Source: Tritrichomonas musculus
Taxonomy: Eukaryota; Parabasalia; Tritrichomonadida; Tritrichomonadidae
DNA length: 64,000 nucleotides
Assembly: GCA_039105265.1 (NCBI GenBank)
Contig: JAPFFF010000027.1
Span: 2,046,001 to 2,110,000 of the forward strand
Reading direction: 5' to 3'
In this document: positions 55,651 to 64,000 of the stretch, in pieces
Layout of the letters: each line of letters begins with the position of its first letter
How positions within the stretch are numbered: the stretch's first letter is position 1
The notes under the pieces: model-generated
Told to the model about the DNA's origin: nothing
The model's database searches: none
What the model saw: the letters and a program-made list of their open reading frames with translations, nothing else
Made by a program: the position numbers and the translations under genes

Positions 55651-56195
55651 ATGATATCATAGGTGTATGTATATATATTAACCTTTATTCAAAACCAAAC
55701 AAATTTGAAAAATATGATATAGCATTCAAAAAATATTTTCTAATTTGTTTATTCAAATTTAAAAATCAAGTATTTCATCCTTGTTTTTATATAATAAATA
55801 CTATTTTCGGCTATATTTATATTTAAAATTTATTTATATTATTTAAAAATATGTTTGAACAGTCAAATGTAAAATTTTTTTCAAGAAATATCATATGATT
55901 AATTTTGCATTATCTTTTGAAAAAATAAAGAGTTTAGTATTTAATTTTTTCATTCAATTTATATTATTAGTATTAATATTTTTATTCTTATTAAATATAC
56001 GTGAACTTAAAAATAAAACTAATAATTATATCATGATAGATTATATTTTTACTGAATTATTTATGGAATATTAATTGAATTCATATCAATTGTTTTAAAA
56101 AAAAGTATTGAAATAAATTGAAATAAATAATTAAATTATCCAATTCAAATAAACGGTATTTCTATCTCAAAAAAAAAAATCAAATTTTGATTGTA
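55651..56195. other. Intergenic region
   Basis: 545 bp, very AT-rich, with an A run just before the next gene. No gene or repeat is seen. Confidence 0.4.
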
Positions 56196-57371
56196 ATGAA
56201 TGAAAGTAGTCTCGAAGACATCCAAAACCTTCTTCGTAAATTCCAAAAAAAGATGATGACAAAATCCACGACAGTCCGAGGCCAATGGAATTGCGTCACT
56301 TGTCTCAAAAAATTATCTCAAGTTCAACTCGCTCGAAGAATGAATGTATTTGGGATAAATGCAACTATTAGTGAAGTAGCTCAGATTTTTCATTATATGG
56401 GATTCAAAAATGACTCAATGTATTTTGAAGATTTTATGAACCTAATGGAAGTTGATCCAGCATTACTTGGTACAAACACTAAAAGCCTTTCCCGGCCAAA
56501 AGAACTCTTTGAGCATGAAACAATGCGCGAATATGAAAATGATTATAATAACTATTGTAGAAATACAACTAATTATATACCATCTGCATCAACTAGAGGT
56601 TCTTATACTTTTGATCAAACAAATAGAAAGACAAAAAAGTCATCACGGCCTTTTACTGCTTCAACATCTCAAATTTCTAAGAATTCTGATTTTAATTCTA
56701 AATCTAACCGTTCAAGAAAGCAAAATGATGTAATAAGATCAAATAAAAATCGTTCAAATACAAATTCGGATGACGATGATCGTTATACTGACCAAGAAGA
56801 TCATTATACTCAACAAGATGATCAATACACTCATCAAGATAATCATCATGAGCATGAGCATGACCATGATCATGATCATGATAATGATTATTCAAGTACC
56901 TTGGGAAGCAGTGGTACTTTTTCTTATGAGCCATGTAGAACATGCTTAGAACGATCACTTCCACGTACTATTTCATCAAAGAAAACTCGTGAAGCAACTT
57001 TACGATCATTTTCAAGTTCATCCATTCAACGCCAAGAATATGATGGAACTGATCCCTTAAAATCTATCACTCAAAATTCTGGAACCCCTCTAAGGACACT
57101 TGTTAGAAAGATTTCGGATATCGCTTATGCTGCTCATCCGAGCAGTTGGTCTTGCTTCTTGAAATGGCGGGATCCTCATCATGATTTACTTGATGCAAAT
57201 GATTTGCGCAATGGTCTCAAATATGCAGATAATTACATAATAACTAAAGCAGAGGCCCAAAAAGTAATTGATAAGTATGGAGGGCCTATGAATCATAGTA
57301 CATTTGCAGTAATGCTCCACGATGGAAGTCAATTTAATACCTCAAAACCTTTTAATGATGACGAAATTTAA
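56196..57371 (+). CDS. EF-hand-like protein with His/Asp-rich centre
   Basis: 391 residues from the first ATG. Two regions have the helical spacing of paired EF-hands: about 40-90 (LSQVQLARRMNVFGINATISEVAQIFHYMGF...YFEDFMNLM) and the C-terminus (SWSCFLKWRDPHHDLLDANDLRNGLKYADNYIITKAEAQKVIDKYGG...TFAVML). The loops lack the full D-x-D-x-D-G calcium pattern, so calcium binding is doubtful. The middle is Ser-rich and then a His/Asp/Gln tract (DDDDRYTDQEDHYTQQDDQY, then HEHEHDHDHDHD), which could chelate metals. Localisation is unknown; cytoskeletal EF-hand families are an alternative. Confidence 0.75.
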   Translation: MNESSLEDIQNLLRKFQKKMMTKSTTVRGQWNCVTCLKKLSQVQLARRMNVFGINATISEVAQIFHYMGFKNDSMYFEDFMNLMEVDPALLGTNTKSLSRPKELFEHETMREYENDYNNYCRNTTNYIPSASTRGSYTFDQTNRKTKKSSRPFTASTSQISKNSDFNSKSNRSRKQNDVIRSNKNRSNTNSDDDDRYTDQEDHYTQQDDQYTHQDNHHEHEHDHDHDHDNDYSSTLGSSGTFSYEPCRTCLERSLPRTISSKKTREATLRSFSSSSIQRQEYDGTDPLKSITQNSGTPLRTLVRKISDIAYAAHPSSWSCFLKWRDPHHDLLDANDLRNGLKYADNYIITKAEAQKVIDKYGGPMNHSTFAVMLHDGSQFNTSKPFNDDEI

Positions 57372-58255
57372 AAAAAAAAAAAAAAAAAAATATTATTAAT
57401 ATTTAAAAATATTTTATTATTCATGTATCTCTATTTGAATATTCGTTTTCAAAAAGTTGATACCTTGACTTGGATCAACTAAAGTATAGTTAGTCTTTTC
57501 TGAAGAAAATTCAAAAAGTGGGAATCATTCAGAAAAAATAATTGAAAAAACAAATATTTCTATATTTTTACATAATTTTTACCGAGACTACATACCGCCT
57601 AGCGGGCGTCGAGCGAGGCTGAGCGAAGCGGAGCCGAGTCGAGACCCCGCGGCTGGTGGTAAGAATCGGAAAAAATTTTACCCGAAAATCATTTATAAAT
57701 AACTAATTAATATAAATGACACAAACTATATCATTTATAAATAAAAAATATAACTCCTAAATAATCCAGGCATGACAAATTATACATGAATTTATAAAAA
57801 TAATTCGTGCTCTTATAATTACAGAAATTGGAAACCAAAATGCTGCAGCAAAAAACAGTTCCTTTTCAAAAAGTTGAACAAAATTTGATAAAGAAAAAAG
57901 TGTCAAAGGCAGCACATCGTGCATCTTGGTTAATGGTACATCAGAAAAAACAATTGGTGGAATGTTTTTTAATACCCTTTACACTTCGTTCATATCAATA
58001 ACAGGCGAGTCCATTGTAAATCCCCATATGTATCCTATGAGAAAGAATTCGATATCTCAGGCGTTATACAATGTGAGAATAATCTGGTGATATTCTTATT
58101 GATATCTTTCGACCAAGAGGAATTGTATTTCGCTTAATCATACTATTAATAAAAGATTCAAAGAACGATAAATTTAAATATTTATAGGCATTGTCACAAT
58201 TGAAACTAAAGGAAACCGTTTCAATTCTATGATTATGAAGGATACTTTTAATTTC
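57372..58255. other. Region with GC-rich element copy and decayed coding
   Basis: This holds an A run, a partial copy of the GC-rich hairpin element (57562-57680), and from about 57830 to 58110 a plus-strand stretch with coding character but no recognisable family (ILVNGTSEKTIGGMFFNTLY). No intact gene. Confidence 0.45.
57562..57680. repeat. GC-rich hairpin element, partial copy
   Basis: A strongly GC-rich core (ACCGCCTAGCGGGCGTCGAG...GAGACCCCGCGG) lies in otherwise AT-rich DNA. It is the inverse of the core of the complete element at 60850-61233. The long AT-rich arms are mostly missing. Confidence 0.85.
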
Positions 58256-59056
58256 CTATAACTTTTGAATAATTGAATTGTTAGCTTTACCATTTGTGCT
58301 TGGATAAATGAAAACAACTATAGGTTTGTATGTAACATGAAGAGGGTTCATTTGAAAAACGAAACCTGATCTTATTATATCTTTCCAATTTGCTTTCACG
58401 AATGACATGAAGTATTCAATATCATTTGCAAATTTATTAAAATCTTTTTGTTGAAATTTCAATGTCCTTTGAAAAACCTTCAACCCTTTTTGGACTTATT
58501 TTTATATCTGGGCGAAAATAAAGCGCTAGAACAGCAAGAGTACAATATATTTTATCTTGTCCACCGATGCCATTTTCCATTTTATATTGAACAAGCATTT
58601 CTGGGAGTTTTTCAAGATTCAGTAAGATCTCTGAAAAAGTGGAATATTTTTCTTTTCTTAATTTTTGGATAAAATCAATGCATGGCAAAAAGGGCATATA
58701 TTTTAAAATTGTTTTATACTCTGGTTCAGAAATATCAAGTAATTCGGTGCACATTTTTATTAATTCATCAGAATAATTTGAACTTTTTTCGGCATATTCA
58801 CGGAAAATGTCATAAATGATAGAATCATTTTTATTTGGCTCGTTATCAAAAAAACCATCTATTAAATCATTTAAATCGTCATTTGTTTCGGGTAAACTAT
58901 CAATTTCGTCTTCTAATTCTTTGATCCTTTTTTTAATTGTTTGTTTTCTTCTCTCAATTTGGCAGTTTTTGTTTCATCCAAAGCTTTTTTTCTATTTTCA
59001 TCAGCCTTGACTTGTTTTTGCCTCTTTTCTTGAAGAGCTTCTCGTGCTTTTTCCAT
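58256..59056 (-). pseudogene. Broken coiled-coil protein gene next to the recombinase
   Basis: Minus-strand coding remnants: a Lys/Glu-rich coiled coil at the start (MEKAREALQEKRQKQ, beginning at 59056), then a helical region with no domain that I recognise. It is broken, by about two or three breaks. The same orientation and 0.2-kb spacing relative to the tyrosine-recombinase element suggest it may once have travelled with it, though it lies outside that element's inverted repeats. Confidence 0.45.
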
Positions 59057-59250
59057 CAAAATTTGGCAAAAAAATTAACGTATTATATTGAATTTTTCGC
59101 AGAATAGATAATTAAAAAAATCTCAAATGTATACAGTCCAAATCCTTATTCATCATGATTATGATTTTATGTGTTTGCATTTTATTCAATTTTTAATAAA
59201 GTACCAGAAAAGCTTCTGCCAATTTTTAATAACAAATCAAAATATAAAAA

Positions 59251-60387
59251 ATTCTCATCTGGCCACTTTTTGAATTAACAATTAGTTAAAAATATCAACA
59301 CCAACTTTTTCAATTAAAAACAAAATAATCAAACTTTTTGAATAAAAAATTAAAAAAATTTTTATTAAAAATTTTGTAATGCTTTGGAGACTTCTTCGCC
59401 AGCTTTGGTCATTTCAACTAACACATACCTTATATAAGATATCGATTTCCAACGTCCATGAGCTTTAATCAAATAATCAGGAACGCCATTAATGCCACAA
59501 TAAAAGGCACCTCCACGTCTGAATGAATGCCAATTATATTTATCAAAATCGACGACTCCAATTGTTTTTAACAAATATCGTAAACGAGACCTTAAAGCTG
59601 ATTCTGTTAGCTTCACAATTTTTTCATCATCGCCAAAATTATCTAAAACATCGACATATGGTATCGGACACCAAGGTTTATCTGTCAAATAAATATAGCT
59701 CAGGGTCCCGCGTCCAAATTGATCGGTTTTGGAAAATTCGATATGTAAAGATAGAATCTTTTCATCACTTGATAGTTTTATATCTGATTTTTTTAAAGAC
59801 ATTAATTCGGAAATCCTCAAAAAAGCTGAAAAGGCAAGAGTCAAATAGAAAAATAATAATCTATTTTCATACATATTCAATGGATAATTATCTATTATTA
59901 ATTGAAACCACGTTATTTCAAATGGAAGCTTTGCATTCGGACAAGTGTCTCCCATTAAATGTCTCCGAATGCCTGATTTAAAATGTTTGAAACTTATATC
60001 TTTTGTTAAATTATCTAGTTTGTTATCGTCAAAATAGTTCTTTAAAGCTTGAATGTATGCTACAATTGTACTATAAGTTCTTCCTTTATTAATTTGATTC
60101 ACAATAAAACCTTTCATTTTCTCTATTGAGATAGGATATGGATCCTTTTCCAATTGAATTAAAACTTGTTCATAAACTTTCATTCGCGATGCATATGTTC
60201 GTTTAGATGAAGCTGAAAGGTTTTCTGCACTAAAAGTTCCAGCTTGGTTTAAAAGCTCTTTCCAGCGATCTTCCATAAAAAATTGTAATTTTTATTCAAA
60301 AAGTTTGATTATTTTTCGTTTTTAATTGAAAAAGTTGGAGCTGATATTTTTAAGCTAATTGTTAATTCAAAAAGTGTCCGTGAGAAT
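59251..60387. mobile_element. Tyrosine-recombinase element bounded by ~100-bp inverted repeats
   Basis: Left (59251-59350) and right (about 60286-60387) flanks are inverted copies with good identity, including CACTTTTTGAATTAACAATT and CCAACTTTTTCAATTAAAAA. They bracket one recombinase gene with almost no spare sequence. No reverse transcriptase, capsid or polymerase gene is nearby. It looks whole. Crypton-like transposons are the nearest plain DNA-transposon analogue, but those typically lack inverted repeats, so the family is uncertain. Confidence 0.75.
59365..60276 (-). CDS. Tyrosine recombinase (Crypton/DIRS-type superfamily)
   Basis: 303 residues, ATG to stop. The N-terminal SAM-like DNA-binding half (about 1-110; SASSKRTYASRMKVYEQVL) resembles phage-integrase core-binding domains. 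The catalytic half has R154 (FLRISELMSL), HSFRR (H250, R253), HGRW (H273, W276) and candidate nucleophiles Y281/Y284 (SYIRY). The block HSFRRGGAFYCGINGVPDYL is characteristic of eukaryotic mobile-element recombinases. Such enzymes cut and rejoin DNA through a phosphotyrosine link. It lies between inverted repeats and reads as a gene able to act on its own ends. Confidence 0.9.
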   Translation of the reverse strand: MEDRWKELLNQAGTFSAENLSASSKRTYASRMKVYEQVLIQLEKDPYPISIEKMKGFIVNQINKGRTYSTIVAYIQALKNYFDDNKLDNLTKDISFKHFKSGIRRHLMGDTCPNAKLPFEITWFQLIIDNYPLNMYENRLLFFYLTLAFSAFLRISELMSLKKSDIKLSSDEKILSLHIEFSKTDQFGRGTLSYIYLTDKPWCPIPYVDVLDNFGDDEKIVKLTESALRSRLRYLLKTIGVVDFDKYNWHSFRRGGAFYCGINGVPDYLIKAHGRWKSISYIRYVLVEMTKAGEEVSKALQNF

Positions 60388-60393
60388 AAAAAC

Positions 60394-60443
60394 TATCAGC
60401 ACCAACTTTTTGAGCCGTCAGGCTCAAAAAGTTGGTGCTGATA
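60394..60443. repeat. Perfect 23-bp inverted repeat with 4-base loop
   Basis: The stem at 60394-60416 and 60421-60443 is perfect, with loop GTCA. The arm (TATCAGCACCAACTTTTTGA...) resembles the inner part of the recombinase element's own inverted repeats, so it looks like two element ends joined head to head just outside the element. Confidence 0.85.
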
Positions 60444-60849
60444 TTTTTAAAATATTTTATATTCATAGAAAATTTTATTCAAATTTTTGAATATAAACGT
60501 TTTTTTATTATTATTAAAAAAAAAAAAAAAAAAAAAAAAAATAGTAATAACAATATTCACAATGATTTTATCAAAATTTTTTTTGGCTGACTTCATTATA
60601 TCATCCTATTTAATATATTAAAATAACATCAGTATATTTAGGAACAAAGAATTTTGTTATTAAAAAGTGAAAAAAAAATAATTTTCTTTAATTAAAAATA
60701 AAAATTTCATAGTTTATAATAAGTTGAATTACATATAAAATATATTTATAATATATATATTTGTTTGTACATATAAAAATAATACATTTTTATCCACAAC
60801 GTTTCAAAAGTATAATGATAAGCCAAAATATATTATTATTTTTTTCGAG

Positions 60850-61233
60850 TATTGTAAGAGAAAATGTGCTTATAAACCCACAAAAAGTTTAACTTTTTCT
60901 TTATATAAAAGTCCACATAAACAAAATTTGAAACAAAAAAAAATATTTTCAATAGTTAAAAAAATAATTATATTTTAATCTTTTTATGGTACATAATTTT
61001 TACCGATACTTACCGCCATCCGCGGGGTCTCGACTCGGCTTCGCCTCGCTCGACGCCCGCTAGGCGGTATGTAGTCTCGGTAAAAATTATGTAAAAATAT
61101 AAAAAGATTAAAAATTAATATTTTTATACATATGAAAATATTTTTTTTTGTTTCAATTTTGTTTATACGACTTTATAAATAAAGAAAAAGTTAAACTTTT
61201 TGTGGGTTTATAAGCACATTTTCTCTTATTATA
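60850..61233. mobile_element. GC-core foldback element with 15-bp direct repeats
   Basis: The AT-rich arms (about 150 bp each, TAAGAGAAAATG...) are inverted copies around a GC-rich core (about 61000-61082). The element is flanked by a perfect 15-bp direct repeat ATTATTTTTTTCGAG (60835-60849, 61234-61248), an unusually long target duplication for a DNA transposon. No coding capacity. A partial copy of the core lies at 57562-57680. Confidence 0.8.
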
Positions 61234-61439
61234 ATTATTTTTTTCGAGATTTATTCAAGATCAAGTAATGAAATATTACATATATTATCAGTATACATTT
61301 AATTCCATGTTTTATGAATTAGGGCCCCTAATTTCAAAGAGAAAATTTTTCAACCACTTCTGTAAAAAGAAAATTTTACGATTAGCTTTTAATTAACTTG
61401 TGATGTCATTAACTTTTTGATATCATAAGTTTTTGAAAT

Positions 61440-61540
61440 GATATTTGGTCATTTCATTAACGCGAGTCAGCGAGTTGAAAGTGAGCTATGGGCGCACAAA
61501 ATTAGGCTGGGAGAAGGCACAGAGCAGAGCCTAACGTATA
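61440..61540. other. GC-rich structured patch
   Basis: About 100 bases of balanced composition in AT-rich DNA, with a stem-loop TTAGGCT...AGCCTAA (about 61502-61534) and CGCGAGTCAGCGAG just before it. TCATTA precedes it. It may be a small RNA gene or an element end; I cannot tell which. Confidence 0.35.
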
Positions 61541-61659
61541 CTACTAGAAATACAAAATGTTTCCATATATTTAATTAATTATAAATGCTCAAAAATATTA
61601 AAATGATGACATAATTTTTAGGTTCTGTTCATTATTTTATTTGTTAACACAATAAATCT

Positions 61660-62094
61660 TATTCATATTTGCAAAGATTGTTGCCAATACTTAGTCTAAC
61701 ATCATGTCTATACTTTATTAGTCCTTTGAAAAATACATTAAAATTTGTGATTCAAAATAAAGAATATATAATTGCAATCCTTGAAATATATTATAATGGT
61801 TTAATTGAATTTGAAAACTATATGGCAAAAGATTCTATAATTATGACACTTTGCGGAGATGCGGTAAGTTTAAAAGCATCGGAAAAATCAACTTGTCAAG
61901 CAGTTTATGTTCTTCATTTTTTGCCATGTAATGAACAGCTTCCACCTGCTGCGATCTACATGATGCCATACAAAAATGGACCATCATCATCTGAAGTTGT
62001 CAGAAGCTCATTGAAATAACAGCATATTTGAAAAAATTAGTTTTTAAGTCCAATTTCAGGCAACGGAAGATGACATATCATTCGACTTTCTCGA

Positions 62095-62159
<65 letters not shown>

Positions 62160-62880
62160 AAAATCTAATATGTGTGAATAGTCAATTATTTTTAGAAGCT
62201 TTACAGTTAGGTTCGTTTTTTTTAGACAAGAACTCAGCAGGAGCAATGAGAGATGAATACCTAGTTTTGCTGTTTTCTTGGAATACTTTGGTCGAACACA
62301 TTACGAAAAGGACGTTATGATGCAGCTTTTTTCATATTACCTAATATTTAATTAATGGAAGCAATACGCTCACCAACTTTATCACTTCAAAAAAGATTGG
62401 AATTTCTTAGCGAATCATTCAATATATCCAGAAAACATTACATTTCAGTTTGCAATGCTTCCAAATCAGATTTATTTAGAAAATGATTTAAGCAATGTTG
62501 CATATGAGTTATTTACAGTGAAAAAAATATTGGAAGCAAATTATGAATATTATTATAGGTATTTCGGTTGTGTTAATTAAAGGAATTGATTATTAATCAT
62601 TACAAAGACTTGGAAGTCACAACGCATTTTTTCTCATTTTATTATAACACTTATGAGAATGCTATTCGTGTCGCAGTTCGTTCAATACTGTTGAAAAGTA
62701 TTCACATGATATTGATTTCAAATTAAAAATCAATAAAAGAGGAAATAATACTGGAATACAATTATGCAGCCAAATAAATCAACAAAAAAATATCGAATTA
62801 AATTGTGAGATAATGACAAATATAATTTATGATTTGAAGATAGGTAATTCAGTTTCTGATGAGAATTTACCTAATTATCA
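61660..62880 (+). pseudogene. Unidentified decayed coding region
   Basis: Plus-strand stretches with coding character, such as MTLCGDAVSLKASEKSTCQA and then LPCNEQLPPAAIYMMPYKNG (61669-62019, no ATG at the start), and further scraps to about 62880. Broken, with several breaks, and split by a 61-T run (62098-62158). It is probably a relic of a repeated, perhaps mobile, gene. The family is not recognised. Confidence 0.4.
62098..62158. repeat. 61-bp T homopolymer
   Basis: An uninterrupted run of about 61 T inside the unidentified relic. The true length is uncertain, as such runs are hard to sequence. Confidence 0.9.
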
Positions 62881-62940
62881 TTCTCTTTTTATAAAATTTT
62901 TACACATATATACTATATTTTATTATTTTTATCTTTTATT

Positions 62941-63040
62941 TATCCTTACTCTTTACAACATTAGAATTTTTTTCTATTTAATTTGATTTTAGTATCATTC
63001 TTTAGGTAATTCCTTACTCTTTACAACATTAAAATTTTGA
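62941..63040. repeat. Direct repeat pair
   Basis: CCTTACTCTTTACAACATTA occurs twice, about 67 bases apart (near 62945 and 63012), followed each time by A/T-rich AATTTT. Confidence 0.8.
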
Positions 63041-63119
63041 ATTTCTAAGAAAAGATTCTATAAGTTTCCTCAAATTCGAATGCTGTAAAAATCAGGGGAA
63101 AATATCTATTGTTTGTGAT

Positions 63120-63260
63120 CAGGTATGCTTTTCGAGGACCCGTAAGAGTAGTCTCCCCGAAAATAATTTTTTTATTATTTTTCGGTTAATTTTAAACTCG
63201 AGTTTTAGTAGTATATAGTTACTAGCAAAAAGGTCTAAAGCCCTTTTCTCTAGTAACTTT
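63120..63260. other. Two consecutive stem-loops
   Basis: CCGAAAATAAT...ATTATTTTTCGG (about 63157-63185) is followed by GTTACTAG...AAAAGG...CCCTTTT...CTAGTAAC (63218-63257). Upstream is GAGGACCCGTAAGAGTAGTC. It could be a structured RNA or an element end. Confidence 0.45.
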
Positions 63261-63369
63261 TGAGAAATGGGATTATTCATTCAATTTTATGCATGATTTG
63301 AATGTTAGATTTAATTTTGTAATCAATGAAAGAATTAGTGTTAGAATTTATTTTATCACCAACAAAAAA

Positions 63370-63522
63370 ATGTCATTTGAGAAAGTTAATGAAAGAAAAA
63401 ATGTTTTATTTAATGAAATCGTTAAATGTCAAAATCAAATGTGTGAATATATATATAATTTCAATGAATGTCATTCAATGAGAAATCGTTTATACTGGAC
63501 TAATGAAATCATTAAAGACTGA
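63370..63522 (+). CDS. Small hypothetical protein
   Basis: The frame is open from 63289, but the ATG at 63370 is preceded by TTTATCACCAACAAAAAA, almost the same leader as before the ATG at 63890. From 63370 it gives 50 residues (MSFEKVNERKNVLFNEIVKC...NRLYWTNEIIKD), charged and helical with a few Cys, no family. It may be a fragment of a duplicated gene. Confidence 0.35.
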   Translation: MSFEKVNERKNVLFNEIVKCQNQMCEYIYNFNECHSMRNRLYWTNEIIKD

Positions 63523-63569
63523 ACTATCAATGTATTTGATTTGATTGAATTCGTTATTTTTCATTCATA

Positions 63570-63670
63570 AATTCATGATACGGTTATTTACACATTCATT
63601 GAACGGTTATAAAGACATAATACGGTTGTCATTTCGGTAAAATAATAGCATGATACGGTTATTTCAAAGC
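63570..63670. repeat. ACGGTT repeat cluster
   Basis: CATGATACGGTTATTT occurs twice, with two further variants (GAACGGTTATAA, AATACGGTTGTC) between them. It is a short degenerate tandem cluster upstream of the partial gene at the window end. Confidence 0.6.
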
Positions 63671-63889
63671 AAAATCCTAAAAGTTTGGCATCTCCATAAT
63701 TGAATACCCATAAAACCTCATAAAATTTTGTAATTCAATGCACTCACAAAAATGGAAAGTTCGTTATTTTAATTTATTTTATTCATTTATTTATTTCATT
63801 TAACAGGTCGTTAATTACAAAATTTTATAAATTAATTTAATGTTAATATTTTTTTATCTATAATAATTTTTATCACCAACGAAAAATAA

Positions 63890-64000
63890 ATGAAAACAAT
63901 CTATGATGTGCCTTTAGATAAAATAGTTGAACTGCATAATTTAATTACTGACTCTAATGATGACTTAAATGAAATTTTATCAGCTTACGACAATAATGAA
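63890..64000 (+). CDS. Hypothetical protein, 5' part only
   Basis: ATG at 63890-63892; 37 codons are open to the window edge (MKTIYDVPLDKIVELHNLI...). The leader TTTATCACCAACGAAAAA resembles that of the small frame at 63370. Acidic and helical, no family assignable from this length. Confidence 0.4.
   Translation, partial: MKTIYDVPLDKIVELHNLITDSNDDLNEILSAYDNNE

Larger units (their letters stand above)
60277..61660. other. Non-coding region with hairpin elements
   Basis: Contains the recombinase element's right end, the 23-bp hairpin, a long A run (about 60515-60541), the GC-rich foldback (60850-61233) and an isolated GC-rich patch (61440-61540). No gene. Confidence 0.6.

Noticed and set aside
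59251-60387. Bacterial integron or phage origin for the recombinase
   Set aside because: Base composition matches the host and the HSFRRGGA/HGRW block is of the eukaryotic mobile-element type; no bacterial neighbours.
1-64000. CRISPR arrays, bacterial operons, riboswitches
   Set aside because: The regular repeats are coding minisatellites or TIRs, and all gene features are eukaryotic (initiators, long intergenic spacers, Pol III tRNA).

Overview
The window is AT-rich nuclear DNA from a parabasalid flagellate, most likely a Tritrichomonas-like species. Evidence: large intronless genes; a trichomonad-type initiator (TCAYTW) 3-17 bases upstream of at least eight start codons on both strands; and lineage-typical families, namely DUF3447 ankyrin proteins, BspA-like leucine-rich surface proteins, TKL kinases with Sel1 repeats, F5/8-type-C proteins and copine, PARP and caspase-like proteins. 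I see no introns with the trichomonad consensus. The species is inferred from style only.

Layout. 1-5.5 kb: two minus-strand von Willebrand A proteins (U-box/RING-like+VWA, cut by the window edge; VIT+VWA). 5.5-9.1 kb: AT-rich DNA with a 2.2-kb TIR element. 9.2-18.6 kb: an FCP1/SCP-type phosphatase, an intact ankyrin protein and a giant protein with four kinase-like domains and a 27-bp minisatellite, broken by a 2-bp frameshift. 19.3-27.0 kb: a decayed ankyrin locus whose repeat units are scattered among AT-rich spacers and transposon insertions. 27.8-32.3 kb: a PPP pseudophosphatase, a small TIR element, a Ser/Phe repeat pseudogene and a TKL-Sel1 kinase. 32.3-35.3 kb: a 1.9-kb foldback element. 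35.4-41.0 kb: a BspA-like surface protein with bacterial-type modules and 564-bp internal repeats, then an F5/8-type-C protein. 41-48.8 kb: Sel1, NTF2-like, ankyrin, hAT and LRR relics around a copine and a PARP with an in-frame TGA. 49.1-57.4 kb: a caspase-like pseudoenzyme, tRNA-Leu(UAA), a C2/TerD-like protein, an orphan and an EF-hand-like protein. 57.5-64 kb: mobile-element territory with a tyrosine-recombinase gene inside inverted repeats, GC-rich hairpin elements and unidentified relics.

The genes do not form a pathway. The common theme is signalling and protein-interaction families that are expanded and turning over: several are inactive by motif (a phosphatase, a caspase fold, two kinase domains, the copine MIDAS) and several are broken paralogues. 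At least eight inverted-repeat elements fill the intergenic space, and several have recognisable target-site duplications.
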